From Glaciecola sp047250385 (GTDB lineage Bacteria; Pseudomonadota; Gammaproteobacteria; Enterobacterales; Alteromonadaceae): a DNA stretch of 64,000 nucleotides. The notes under the pieces were generated by a model, which did not search any database, was not told the DNA's origin, and worked only from the letters and a program-made list of their open reading frames with translations. Of the stretch, positions 9,631-17,613 are shown one piece after another. The stretch's first letter is position 1. Every line of letters starts with the position of its first letter. The stretch spans positions 78,168-142,167 of the forward strand of contig NZ_JBLBVM010000048.1 of the NCBI RefSeq assembly GCF_047250385.1. Direction: 5' to 3'. The translations under genes and the position numbers were made by a program.

Positions 9631-9939
9631 ATGAAACGTTCTATTCTTAACAGCGTCTTTTATACGCTTTTGTATGGTGCTGTGCCATTACAAATCATTT
9701 CATTTATTTATGAACAGTGGACTATTTGGTTGCTCCTCTGTTTTCCTATTGTTTTTGTCCTTATTCGAACTCAACATTATGTCTATCACAAAAATGGGCA
9801 AGCCTACTTTCGTCGAATGCCTTTTTTTCGTGGAGTACCATTGAACAAAATTAGGCATATGGGCGACCTAAAGTTGGTTGATACAACCAAAAATATTAAG
9901 CAATTATGGCTGTTCATAGAGCGAATGCGCTTTATTTAA
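9631..9939 (+). CDS. Small membrane protein of unknown function
   Basis: A 102-residue protein with two closely spaced hydrophobic segments (about residues 9-28 and 31-46) followed by a basic soluble part (YVYHKNGQAYFRRMPFFRG, then NKIRHMGDLKL). AAAGGA precedes the ATG at good distance. No family recognised. The last five codons (ATG CGC TTT ATT TAA) are repeated twice just after the stop (see the repeat entry), which suggests that the 3' end has been remodelled. It stands alone between pepQ and the convergent ispB. Confidence 0.6.
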   Translation: MKRSILNSVFYTLLYGAVPLQIISFIYEQWTIWLLLCFPIVFVLIRTQHYVYHKNGQAYFRRMPFFRGVPLNKIRHMGDLKLVDTTKNIKQLWLFIERMRFI

Positions 9940-9969
9940 ATGCGCTTTATTCAAATGCACTATACCTAA
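9925..9969 (+). repeat. Three 15-bp tandem units across a stop codon
   Basis: ATGCGCTTTATTTAA (9925-9939), ATGCGCTTTATTCAA (9940-9954) and ATGCACTATACCTAA (9955-9969) follow each other without gaps. The first unit is exactly the last four codons plus the stop of the 102-residue gene; the second differs by one base that turns TAA into CAA. Confidence 0.85.
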
Positions 9970-10103
9970 TTGTTCTTTAATTATTGTTTTTTTGTTTAAT
10001 GACTTTTGATTCTATGAAGCTTCACTCAATGACTTGGCAGTGGAAGTGATTACTTGGCAAGCACCCGGTTTGGAGTACTTACCAAAATCATGTTCGATTA
10101 AAC

Positions 10104-11075
10104 TTAGTGACTTCTGTTTACCGAAAGGTCGGCAAGACCGATAAGGGCGTCTTTGAACTCACTATTGGGAATGATACTTAGAGCGTCTTTAGCCTTTTGA
10201 GCTTCGAGTTCTGCGCATTCTTGCGTGTATGTTAGCGACCCTGTGTCCTGCATGACAGCTAATATATGATCAAAGTGAGGCATGCCATTAGCGTTCTCAA
10301 TAGCATCTCGAATCAATTTTGCATCTGCAGGCTCGCAATTCCACATAGCATGTAGAAGAGGGAGAGTTGGTTTGCCTTCAGCAAGATCGTCTCCGGCATT
10401 CTTACCCATATCATCCGCTTCAGCTGAGTAATCAAGAACGTCGTCGATTAATTGAAAAGCCGTTCCTAAATGCTTGCCGTAAGCCTGCATTGCCAACTCA
10501 ACTTCTTCGTTTTGCTCAGTCAGAATAGCGGCCAATTGTGTTGCTGCCTCGAATAATCGTGCCGTCTTACTGTAGATGACTTCAAGGTAACTGTCTTCAG
10601 TAGTATCTGGGTCATTACAATTCATCAATTGCATGACTTCGCCTTGCGCTATGCGATTCGTTGCATCTGATAAAATGTCCATTACCTTCATACGCTGCAA
10701 GCTAACCATCATTTGAAATGCGCGAGAATATAAAAAATCGCCTACTAGTACGCTAGCTTGATTACCAAACACCGCATTAGCGGTTTCTCGACCACGACGC
10801 ATCGTTGATTCATCAACTACATCGTCATGCAATAAAGTTGCTGTATGAATGAACTCAATAATTGCGGCGAGGGTATGATGCTCGTCATTCTTAATATCTA
10901 AAGCACGAGCGGCTAAAACTGTTAATAATGGGCGTAATCGCTTGCCACCGCTATTAACTATGTAAAACCCGAGTTGATTGATTAAGGCAACATCAGAATC
11001 AACTTGCGTTTGAATAAGTTTGTTAACTGCCTGCATGTCTGATGCTGATAGTGTTTGAATACTTGCTAAATCCAT
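10104..11075 (-). CDS. ispB: Octaprenyl diphosphate synthase
   Basis: A 323-residue trans-polyprenyl diphosphate synthase, the same length as E. coli IspB, making the side-chain precursor for ubiquinone and menaquinone by adding isopentenyl units to farnesyl diphosphate. The two aspartate-rich motifs are DDVVDE (after TATLLH, followed by STMRRG) and DDVLD (after FQLI); GGKRLRP lies near the N-terminus. It is divergent from rplU-rpmA-obg, as in E. coli. The product chain length cannot be read from sequence alone, but location and length favour the C40 enzyme. Confidence 0.92.
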   Translation of the reverse strand: MDLASIQTLSASDMQAVNKLIQTQVDSDVALINQLGFYIVNSGGKRLRPLLTVLAARALDIKNDEHHTLAAIIEFIHTATLLHDDVVDESTMRRGRETANAVFGNQASVLVGDFLYSRAFQMMVSLQRMKVMDILSDATNRIAQGEVMQLMNCNDPDTTEDSYLEVIYSKTARLFEAATQLAAILTEQNEEVELAMQAYGKHLGTAFQLIDDVLDYSAEADDMGKNAGDDLAEGKPTLPLLHAMWNCEPADAKLIRDAIENANGMPHFDHILAVMQDTGSLTYTQECAELEAQKAKDALSIIPNSEFKDALIGLADLSVNRSH

Positions 11076-11325
11076 ATTTAACTCGGCGAGGCCCTAATTT
11101 GTATCAATATTATTAATGCCCGTTATTGTACATTAATCTATAATCGCATGTACAAAACTGATGCAAATAAGCGTGACTTTGACTGTTTTGTTTAGCTTTT
11201 TTTGACTAATTCAAAATAGACTAAATAAAATTAGGTTTTGTGCTTGATAGATCGCAAACCATAACGTACAATTCGCGCCCTGTTTTTTGAATAAAAGCGC
11301 TTGTATGCGCAGAGCGGAGAAATAT

Positions 11326-11637
11326 ATGTACGCGGTTTTCCAAAGTGGTGGTAAACAACACCGTGTGGCCGAAGGTCAAACCGTTCGTCTTGAGAAGATC
11401 GAAGTGGCTCCAGGTGAGTCAGTTGAATTCGATAACATCTTGATGATCAGCAATGGCGAAGACGTAAAAATCGGAACGCCTTATGTTGCTGGTGGTAAAG
11501 TTACAGCTGAGATCGTTACTCACGGTCGTGGCGAAAAAATTAAAGTAGTTAAGTTCCGTCGACGTAAGCATAGTCGTTCTACAACGGGACATCGTCAGTG
11601 GTTCACAGAAGTGAAAATCACTGCAATCAACGCATAA
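11326..11637 (+). CDS. rplU: Large-subunit ribosomal protein bL21
   Basis: A 103-residue protein, the usual bL21 length. It begins MYAVFQSGGKQHRV and contains GTPYVAGGKVTAEI and the basic KVVKFRRRKHSRSTTGHRQ stretch that contacts 23S rRNA. The frame opens at a TTG at 11287, but the ATG at 11326 with GCGGAG upstream is the family start. It lies 15 bp before rpmA, in one operon. Confidence 0.97.
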   Translation: MYAVFQSGGKQHRVAEGQTVRLEKIEVAPGESVEFDNILMISNGEDVKIGTPYVAGGKVTAEIVTHGRGEKIKVVKFRRRKHSRSTTGHRQWFTEVKITAINA

Positions 11638-11652
11638 TAGGAGCGATTACTC

Positions 11653-11910
11653 ATGGCACATAAAAAGGCTGGTGGTAGTACCAAAAACGGTCGCGATTCA
11701 GAAAGTAAACGTCTTGGCGTAAAACGCTATGGCGGTCAATCTGTATTAGCTGGTAACATTATCGTTCGTCAGCGTGGAACTAAATTCCACCCTGGAGACA
11801 ATATGGGTATCGGTAAAGACCATACTTTATTCGCTCTTGTAGAGGGTAAAGTACAGTTCGAAGTTAAAGGCCCTAAAAACCGTAAGTATGTCAGCATCGT
11901 TGCTGAGTAA
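11653..11910 (+). CDS. rpmA: Large-subunit ribosomal protein bL27
   Basis: An 85-residue bL27, recognisable from MAHKKAGGSTKNGRDSESKR, GVKRYGGQ and RQRGTKFHPG. The flexible N-terminal tail reaches toward the peptidyl transferase centre in known ribosomes. TAGGAG precedes the ATG. It is the last gene before the strong terminator at 11931, so obg 0.9 kb downstream probably depends on its own promoter. Confidence 0.97.
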   Translation: MAHKKAGGSTKNGRDSESKRLGVKRYGGQSVLAGNIIVRQRGTKFHPGDNMGIGKDHTLFALVEGKVQFEVKGPKNRKYVSIVAE

Positions 11911-11930
11911 TTCGGTCTAAAGCATATCGG

Positions 11931-11958
11931 AAACCCCGCTTTCAGCGGGGTTTTTTTT
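11931..11958 (+). terminator. rplU-rpmA terminator
   Basis: A perfect 10-bp stem, AAACCCCGCT with AGCGGGGTTT, closes a 3-base loop (TTC) and runs into eight T. This is a classical Rho-independent terminator. Confidence 0.93.
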
Positions 11959-11996
11959 GCTTTGTCGCTTTGCTTTCATATGCACTTTGTTGTTTT

Positions 11997-12121
11997 GTAC
12001 CTTGCTTAAATTGACGTTGCGGTATCTTGCGTCATTTGATGTTTGCGTACCTTACGACAGTTGGTGTTGCTGAACCTTACGTCAGCTGGTGTTGGCGTAA
12101 CTTACTTCGGTTGTTGATTCC
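11997..12121 (+). repeat. 25-bp degenerate tandem array, five units
   Basis: Five adjacent units of exactly 25 bp start at 11997, 12022, 12047, 12072 and 12097, with consensus near GTACCTTACGTCAGTTGGTG followed by TTGGC. A sixth unit begins at 12122 (GTACCTTA) and runs straight into the left arm of the structured inverted repeat. Units are degenerate but keep the period exactly. There are no spacers, so it is not a CRISPR array. Confidence 0.8.
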
Positions 12122-12237
12122 GTACCTTATGGCAGAGTCCTTCCCTCAAAAAACGCTGCGAGGCCATCCATGGCGCGCTTACAAATTTCTTCCATGAAAT
12201 TTGAAATTTTTGAGGGAAGGACTCTGCCATAAGATAC
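12122..12237. repeat. Structured inverted repeat, copy A (three-way-junction type)
   Basis: The arms 12126-12152 and 12207-12233 are perfect 27-bp inverted repeats, extendable to 31 bp with one mismatch. The interior folds into two small hairpins: GCCA-TCCA-TGGC (12163-12174) and AAATTTC-TTCCAT-GAAATTT (12183-12202). Copy B 0.2 kb downstream has the same architecture with different stem sequences. It lies between rpmA and obg and encodes nothing convincing. Confidence 0.85.
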
Positions 12238-12418
12238 TTACATTGGTGGTGAGCGTTAGTTGTGCTGATGTTTTGGGTAAGTTGTAAGGTCTAAAAGCGG
12301 TTTGGTAGCATGCAAACTTATATTTAGTGCGCTGTCTAAGAAAAATTAATATCAATGAAGTTGCAAAACCAGCACGAAGCACTAAAATTTTAAGTAACAA
12401 CAAAAGTTGAAGAGAAGA

Positions 12419-12526
12419 AATTTACCAAGTTCCCTTCCTCAAAAATTTACAATCACAGGGATGTGATTGTTTAAGCACTCATGGATGAGCTTGTCGTGGT
12501 TTTTGAGGAAGGGAACTTGGTAAATT
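12419..12526. repeat. Structured inverted repeat, copy B (opposite orientation)
   Basis: The arms 12419-12445 and 12500-12526 are perfect 27-bp inverted repeats. Inside are CAATCAC-AGGGAT-GTGATTG (12450-12469) and CTCAT-GG-ATGAG (12478-12489). Read on the minus strand, the order matches copy A: outer arm ending in CTCAAAAA, a hairpin with a TCCA loop, the word GCTTA, a second hairpin, then AATTTTTGAGG. Confidence 0.85.
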
Positions 12527-12695
12527 GCTTCAAGCTCAGATCGTAAACGCGATTTGCACAAAAATGAGTTGATATACTTAAAATGGTAAGGAAATGCGGC
12601 TAAATATCGCGATATGTGTTGATTGTTAGTAGTGAGTGGCAACATGTTAAGAAAAACTATTATACGTAGAGCATGAGTAAATTTTGAGATAAAAG

Positions 12696-12711
12696 CTGGT
12701 CTTAAGACCAG
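12696..12711. promoter_or_regulatory. Perfect 16-bp palindrome upstream of obg
   Basis: CTGGTCTTAAGACCAG is an exact palindrome about 100 bp before the obg start and directly upstream of a TATACT hexamer (12734-12739) that could be a -10 box. That position would overlap the -35 region, which suits a repressor site. The half-sites resemble FadR operators but the centre spacing is wrong. Confidence 0.35.
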
Positions 12712-12813
12712 TTACGAGTAGAACAAAAACTGTTATACTGAAGATGTAATTTCGTATGGAGGCAATAGGATTATTTTGCTGACATGCACCAACCACAGGT
12801 TTAGAGAAAAGAT

Positions 12814-13986
12814 ATGAAGTTTGTTGATGAAGCAGAAATACGCGTAGAAGCTGGAGACGGTGGTAACGGCGTTATTGGATTCAGACGCGAGAAATACATA
12901 CCTAAAGGTGGCCCTGATGGTGGTGACGGCGGTGATGGCGGAAGCGTCTATCTTGAAGCTGACGAGAATTTAAATACACTTATCGATTATCGTTTTGAAC
13001 GATTCCATCGAGCTCAGCGTGGTACTAACGGGCAAGGTGCAAACTGCACTGGACGCGGCGGTGAAGATTTAATTCTACCTGTGCCAGTCGGTACTCGTGC
13101 GACTGATAAAGACACTGGGGAATTACTCGGTGACTTAGTTAAGCATGGTCAACGCATGAAAGTTGCTCAGGGCGGTTATCATGGTTTAGGCAATGCTCGA
13201 TTCAAGAGTAGTACAAACCGAGCTCCGCGCATCAAAACTAATGGTACGCCAGGTGAGATTCGTAAGCTTGAGCTCGCACTTATGTTATTGGCTGATGTTG
13301 GTATGTTAGGTATGCCGAATGCGGGCAAGTCTACATTCATCCGCTCTGTTTCAGCGGCGACACCTAAAGTGGCAGACTATCCGTTCACAACCTTAGTGCC
13401 AAACTTAGGGGTGGTTCGTCTTGATAGTCAAGCTAGCTTTGTTATTGCTGATATCCCAGGCTTAATCGAAGGCGCTTCAGAAGGCGCTGGCCTTGGTATT
13501 CAATTTTTAAAGCATTTGGAACGTTGCAGAGTATTAGTCCATCTTATCGATATAATGCCAACGGACGGTTCAGACCCAGTTGAAAATGCCTTAACAATTC
13601 TAAATGAACTGGACAAATATAGTCCAAAATTAGCGGCAAAACCACGCTGGTTAGTATTCAACAAGATTGACCTAATGTTGGAAGACGAAGCAAATGCGCT
13701 TTGTGCGGAAATTGCAGCTAAATTAGGTTGGGAAGATGATTATTATAAGATTTCGGCATTCCAAAAATTAAACGTTGACGAGCTTTGCCAAGATCTTATG
13801 GAGTTTATCGACTCACTTCCACCTGAGGAAGAAATGTTCAACAAGGAAGAAGAGCCTACTTTCAAATGGGATAATTATCATGAGCAAGTTATTGCTGAAC
13901 ATCAAAACGATGAAGCAGATGATGATCTTGACGATGATGATTGGGATGACGACGACTATGATGTCGAAGTAATTTATCAGAAGTAA
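12814..13986 (+). CDS. obgE: Ribosome-assembly GTPase Obg/CgtA
   Basis: A 390-residue Obg GTPase, which binds the 50S subunit late in assembly and links GTP and ppGpp levels to growth. The glycine-rich Obg fold occupies residues 1-158, with repeated GGDGG motifs. The GTPase domain shows G1 GMPNAGKST, G3 DIPGLIEGASEG, G4 NKIDL and G5 SAF. The acidic C-terminal tail (runs of Asp) is typical of gammaproteobacterial Obg. A 22-bp direct repeat begins in the last codons and recurs after the stop. Position after rplU-rpmA is conserved, but here a 0.9 kb repeat-rich gap separates them. Confidence 0.95.
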   Translation: MKFVDEAEIRVEAGDGGNGVIGFRREKYIPKGGPDGGDGGDGGSVYLEADENLNTLIDYRFERFHRAQRGTNGQGANCTGRGGEDLILPVPVGTRATDKDTGELLGDLVKHGQRMKVAQGGYHGLGNARFKSSTNRAPRIKTNGTPGEIRKLELALMLLADVGMLGMPNAGKSTFIRSVSAATPKVADYPFTTLVPNLGVVRLDSQASFVIADIPGLIEGASEGAGLGIQFLKHLERCRVLVHLIDIMPTDGSDPVENALTILNELDKYSPKLAAKPRWLVFNKIDLMLEDEANALCAEIAAKLGWEDDYYKISAFQKLNVDELCQDLMEFIDSLPPEEEMFNKEEEPTFKWDNYHEQVIAEHQNDEADDDLDDDDWDDDDYDVEVIYQK

Positions 13987-14029
13987 ACTATCGGACGTGC
14001 TTCATCAGAAGTAATTTATCTGAAGTAAA
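13966..14029 (+). repeat. 22-bp direct repeat across the obg stop codon
   Basis: GAAGTAATTTATC-A-GAAGTAAA (13966-13987) recurs with one changed base at 14008-14029, a 42-bp offset. The first copy holds the last obg codons and its TAA; the second lies between obg and folA. Confidence 0.85.
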
Positions 14030-14073
14030 TAGTACACTAAGCGCTTATTGAACGTTATATCGGACTCACAAAC

Positions 14074-14559
14074 ATGATATCAATGATTGCCGCCATGGCA
14101 GATAACCGGATAATCGGCGCTGACAACGACATGCCTTGGCACTTGCCAGCTGATTTAAAACATTTTAAGTCGCTTACTATGGGCAAGCCGGTGTTGATGG
14201 GTCGAAAGACGTACGAATCGATTGGTAAAGCTTTACCGGGCCGTCCAAACATCGTCATCACAAGCAATAGGTCCTACACTCTGGATGACGCTACCGTTGT
14301 GTCTTCGATAGAAGCTGCGATGCTCGAAGCTTCTGCGTATGATGAAGTGATGATCATTGGTGGCGGGTCTATTTATCAATCTATGTTGGCTCAAGCACAA
14401 CGGCTTTATCTTACGTTCATCGATTTGAAAGTTGAAGGTGATACTCAGTTTCCCGACTACGAAGCCCATACCAACTGGAAAGAAGTGGCCCGAGAATCCC
14501 ATCAAAAAGATGACAAAAACCCTCACGACTATACTTTTGTTACACTTGAGCGAGCTTAA
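14074..14559 (+). CDS. folA: Dihydrofolate reductase
   Basis: A 161-residue chromosomal DHFR, which reduces dihydrofolate to tetrahydrofolate with NADPH. The N-terminus MISMIAAMADNRIIG matches the family, and the catalytic Asp27 lies in MPWHLPADLKHFK. MGRKTYESIGKALPGRPN and IIGGGSIY are the NADPH-binding motifs. The last 20 bp overlap the 3' end of the convergent membrane-protein gene. Nothing suggests an acquired resistance allele; it looks like the native gene. Confidence 0.95.
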   Translation: MISMIAAMADNRIIGADNDMPWHLPADLKHFKSLTMGKPVLMGRKTYESIGKALPGRPNIVITSNRSYTLDDATVVSSIEAAMLEASAYDEVMIIGGGSIYQSMLAQAQRLYLTFIDLKVEGDTQFPDYEAHTNWKEVARESHQKDDKNPHDYTFVTLERA

Positions 14560-15061
14560 GTTTTTTCGCTAAAGAAAAGCTGTATAAATATCCGTATATG
14601 GTACTAAAAAATATTGATGGTGCAACGGTCAGCCATAAATTGGGTGTCTCAAATAGAATGTTCACGCTTATTACAAAGATACTCTGAAGTACGATCGCGG
14701 GTAGGGGAGTCAATAATATTCCCGGCAAACAAACTCCTTTGCATGCACTCTCAATTTCCCTTAATGACTGCTCTATTGTGAGCGACGTGGCACATTTTTT
14801 ACTAAAAAGTGAAAATTTAAACATGTTGGGAACAATAAAGGGAAGGCAGTAACGCTTAGATTTAAAGTTTTTATAACTAAGCTCCAAAATGAAAGTGAAT
14901 AAGAGGGTAATACCTCCACTATAAGTACCTTGAACTAAGGCTGCTTTGTATAAAACCTGAATATCATCAGTGACTAAGCTATTTGCATAATAGGCCCAAG
15001 CGGCATAGAAGAAAAAAGCGATAAGTCCCGACATCAACAGGCGAATAAAAGCGTAATTCAT
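14540..15061 (-). CDS. Multi-pass membrane protein of unknown function
   Basis: A 173-residue protein with about four hydrophobic segments (near residues 5-25, 45-62, 110-132 and 138-165) and a cysteine-containing soluble loop between the second and third. It starts 15 bp after the rpoS stop on the same strand, so it may be transcribed with rpoS, though the ribosome site is weak. Its stop lies inside folA, a 20-bp tail-to-tail overlap. No family recognised. Confidence 0.6.
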   Translation of the reverse strand: MNYAFIRLLMSGLIAFFFYAAWAYYANSLVTDDIQVLYKAALVQGTYSGGITLLFTFILELSYKNFKSKRYCLPFIVPNMFKFSLFSKKCATSLTIEQSLREIESACKGVCLPGILLTPLPAIVLQSIFVISVNILFETPNLWLTVAPSIFFSTIYGYLYSFSLAKKLKLAQV

Positions 15062-15076
15062 GATAGTTAGCTTCGC

Positions 15077-16096
15077 TTATCCTTCGAAAGTGAATAAAGA
15101 CTCTATATCAAGACCCTGATGGCGCATTATTTCTTTCAAGCGTTTCAAAGCTTCAACTTGTATTTGGCGTACACGCTCTCTCGTTAATCCTATTTCGGTT
15201 CCTACATCTTCGAGAGTAGCTGGCTCATGGCCAAGTAAGCCGAATCGTCGAGCCAAGACCTCTCTTTGTTTGGGGTTAAGATCTTGCAGCCATTTGATGA
15301 TGTTTAACTTCATATCGCTTGTTTGTAACTTACTTTCCGGGCTAGTATCTTGTTCGTCTGCAATGATATCAAGTAAGGCTTTATTCTCTTCATCACCGCC
15401 AATTGGTGTGTCGACAGAATTAATTCTCTCATTTAACTTAAGCATTTTTTGAACGCTAGCGACGGGTTCGCCAGTAGCTTCGGCTATTTCTTCAGCGCTT
15501 GGTTCATGATCTAATTCTTGAGATAGTTTCCGTGCTGTTCGCAAATATAGGTTGAGCTCTTTCACGATATGAATGGGAAGACGTATTGTGCGAGTCTGAT
15601 TCATTAACGCCCGCTCAATAGTTTGACGTATCCACCAAGTTGCATAAGTGGAAAAGCGGAAACCGCGCTCAGGATCGTACTTCTCAACGGCTCGAATCAG
15701 GCCTAAGTTACCTTCCTCGATTAAATCCAATAATGCTAGTCCTCGATTATTATATCGACGTGCTATTTTGACAACCAAACGTAAGTTGCTGACTATCATT
15801 CGCTCGCGAGACTTTTCATTGCCACGCAATGCTTCTCTGGAAAACTTTACTTCCTCTTCGGCTGTTAATAAAGGTGAAAAGCCAATCTCACCTAAATACA
15901 TCTGAGTCGCGTCGAGTTGCTTAGTGGTAATTTCGTCGCTGGTTTTGCTCTGAGAGGAGCTTTTCGCATCACCGACTAAATTAGTCTCGTTCAGATCAAT
16001 GTCTGGAGTCTCTTCGATATCTTCTATCGTATCAAGGTCTTCAGTATCAACTCGAATTTTAAATAAGGTCTTTGCTTCTTTTTGTATTGTGCTCAT
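15077..16096 (-). CDS. rpoS: RNA polymerase sigma factor RpoS
   Basis: A 339-residue sigma-70 family factor, taken as RpoS from its length, missing sigma region 1.1 and position after nlpD. Region 1.2 starts near DATQMYLGEIGFSPLL; region 2 contains the core-binding and -10 recognition stretch (LDLIEEGNLGLIRAVEKYDP, FSTYATWWIRQTIERA); region 4 ends with the -35 helix-turn-helix (LEDVGTEIGLTRERVRQIQ). An AAGGGGG ribosome site lies 4-5 bases before the ATG. It directs stationary-phase and general stress transcription. The acidic N-terminal extension is longer than the E. coli one. Confidence 0.94.
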   Translation of the reverse strand: MSTIQKEAKTLFKIRVDTEDLDTIEDIEETPDIDLNETNLVGDAKSSSQSKTSDEITTKQLDATQMYLGEIGFSPLLTAEEEVKFSREALRGNEKSRERMIVSNLRLVVKIARRYNNRGLALLDLIEEGNLGLIRAVEKYDPERGFRFSTYATWWIRQTIERALMNQTRTIRLPIHIVKELNLYLRTARKLSQELDHEPSAEEIAEATGEPVASVQKMLKLNERINSVDTPIGGDEENKALLDIIADEQDTSPESKLQTSDMKLNIIKWLQDLNPKQREVLARRFGLLGHEPATLEDVGTEIGLTRERVRQIQVEALKRLKEIMRHQGLDIESLFTFEG

Positions 16097-16178
16097 AGAA
16101 CCCCCTTATCAACTTCGTGAAGTTAATTTAGTGACAGGCAAAAATACATTTCCAATGAAGGATGAGCCAATAAAGGAA

Positions 16179-17027
16179 TTATTTTTTAGGTAAGAATTTG
16201 AAAGGGTCGAGAGACTTCCCTTTTCGACGAATTTCGAAATGCAACATGACATCACTAGAATCAGTGCGACCCATCGTTGCGATCTTTTGTCCTTGCTTAA
16301 CATAACTCTGCTCACCAACTAGAATAGTATCATTGTGCGCATAAGCGCTTAATAAGTTATTATCATGTTTGATAATAACTAAATTTCCATATCCCTTAAG
16401 TGCGTTACCTGCATAAACAACTTTACCACTAGCTGCCGCGTATATTGGGGAATACAAGCCACCCTTAATATCGACCCCTCGATTTGTACCATCACTACCG
16501 ACCACTGCTGAGGTTGATTTCCCAGTTGCAGGCCAAATCCAAGCTACTGTATTTACTGGGTTTTTCGATATCCTAGGTGTTTTTTCTATACTTCTATGAT
16601 TGATTTTACCTTCACTGTCACCATACGCCTGTGTATTCTTAGGGTCAACCACAACTTTAGCCGTTCTATCTGTGTTTCCACTTATAGGCTTGTTTTTATT
16701 GCTGTTATTTTGAGCAGGTGCTGGCACCAATTTCAGAACTTGGCCTGGGAATATGTTGTAGGGAGCTTGAAGGTTATTATAGCTGGCGATGTCGCGATAA
16801 TCGTTACCACTATAAAAGGCTACGGCAAATAAAGTATCTCCTTTTTGTACCTGGTAAGTTTCCCCTTCTATTTCAGTAAGATTATTTTGCTTCGTGACTG
16901 AAGTATTGAGGGAGACAACTGGGGCTGGCTGTGAGCGGCCGCTGCAGGAGCTGAGAAAAACAAACGAAATGGCAACAAGCCCGACAATTAATGGGCTTTG
17001 TATCGTTCGTTTGTGCAAGGTTTGCAT
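16179..17027 (-). CDS. nlpD: NlpD-type lipoprotein: LysM plus degenerate LytM domain
   Basis: A 282-residue lipoprotein with a lipobox ending at Cys28 (FLSSC). A LysM peptidoglycan-binding domain follows (YQVQKGDTLFAVAF to PGQVLKL, about residues 58-102), then a linker and a C-terminal M23/LytM domain. Zinc ligands are missing: the first motif reads NRGVDI where an active enzyme has HxGxD, and the second reads YAHND without the HxH. That fits E. coli NlpD, which activates the septal amidase AmiC rather than cutting peptidoglycan itself. It starts 7 bp after the yqaA stop and lies just upstream of rpoS. Confidence 0.93.
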   Translation of the reverse strand: MQTLHKRTIQSPLIVGLVAISFVFLSSCSGRSQPAPVVSLNTSVTKQNNLTEIEGETYQVQKGDTLFAVAFYSGNDYRDIASYNNLQAPYNIFPGQVLKLVPAPAQNNSNKNKPISGNTDRTAKVVVDPKNTQAYGDSEGKINHRSIEKTPRISKNPVNTVAWIWPATGKSTSAVVGSDGTNRGVDIKGGLYSPIYAAASGKVVYAGNALKGYGNLVIIKHDNNLLSAYAHNDTILVGEQSYVKQGQKIATMGRTDSSDVMLHFEIRRKGKSLDPFKFLPKK

Positions 17028-17034
17028 GCTTCTG

Positions 17035-17613
17035 TTACCTGAAAACTAAATACAAGACCACAGCAAGTACGACCGTGCCCCAACCGATAATTTCTATATA
17101 TTTTTTTAGTTTTCTTTCCATCATTGGTCCGCCATATTTCATAAGTGCTGCAACCAAGAAGAAGCGTAAACCGCGACCAATCGCTGAAGCTATAATGAAC
17201 GGAAGTAAGGCCATTTGTAAGAAGCCTGCGCTGATAGTAAAAACCTTATAGGGTATAGGAGAAAAGCCTGCCAAAAAGACCACCCATACACCGTACTCCG
17301 CGAACCAAGCAGTCGCTTTGCTTAGTTTGTCTTGGTAGCCTAATTCGATAACTAAAGGTTGAATTAAGGATTCAAAAGCAAAGTAACCCAATGCATAACC
17401 CAAGATACCACCGATAACCGATGCAATAGTTGTGATTGCAGCAAAACGCCAAGCTTTCAGAGGTTGACTCAGAGCCATCGGCGCCAACATGACATCGGGT
17501 GGCACTGGGAAAAACATGGATTCAGATAAACTCAAGCCAGCTAAATATTTTTCAGCATGTTTATGCTGCGCCCATTTAAGGCACAAGTCATAACAAGTTT
17601 CAAAAATCCTCAT
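17035..17613 (-). CDS. yqaA: YqaA family (DedA-like, VTT domain) membrane protein
   Basis: A 192-residue inner-membrane protein of the VTT/DedA-like superfamily: SLSESMFFPVPPDVMLAPMAL is the conserved re-entrant helix region, followed by hydrophobic segments near residues 60-85, 112-150 and a C-terminal helix at 173-191. YqaA proteins are regularly found next to pcm and nlpD in gammaproteobacteria; their molecular role is not established, though DedA relatives move lipids. The start overlaps the pcm stop by 4 bp, indicating translational coupling. Confidence 0.85.
   Translation of the reverse strand: MRIFETCYDLCLKWAQHKHAEKYLAGLSLSESMFFPVPPDVMLAPMALSQPLKAWRFAAITTIASVIGGILGYALGYFAFESLIQPLVIELGYQDKLSKATAWFAEYGVWVVFLAGFSPIPYKVFTISAGFLQMALLPFIIASAIGRGLRFFLVAALMKYGGPMMERKLKKYIEIIGWGTVVLAVVLYLVFR

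Noticed and set aside
11997..12121. CRISPR array
   Set aside because: The 25-bp units are directly adjacent with no spacers, units are degenerate, and no cas gene is present.
12179..12645. Two minus-strand frames (74 and 68 codons) over the structured repeats
   Set aside because: They run through the inverted-repeat arms, lack ribosome sites and would encode parts of the hairpins; the repeats explain the sequence better.
12696..12711. FadR operator
   Set aside because: Half-sites CTGGTC/GACCAG look similar, but the centre is 4 bp where FadR sites have 1, and obg is not a fatty-acid gene.
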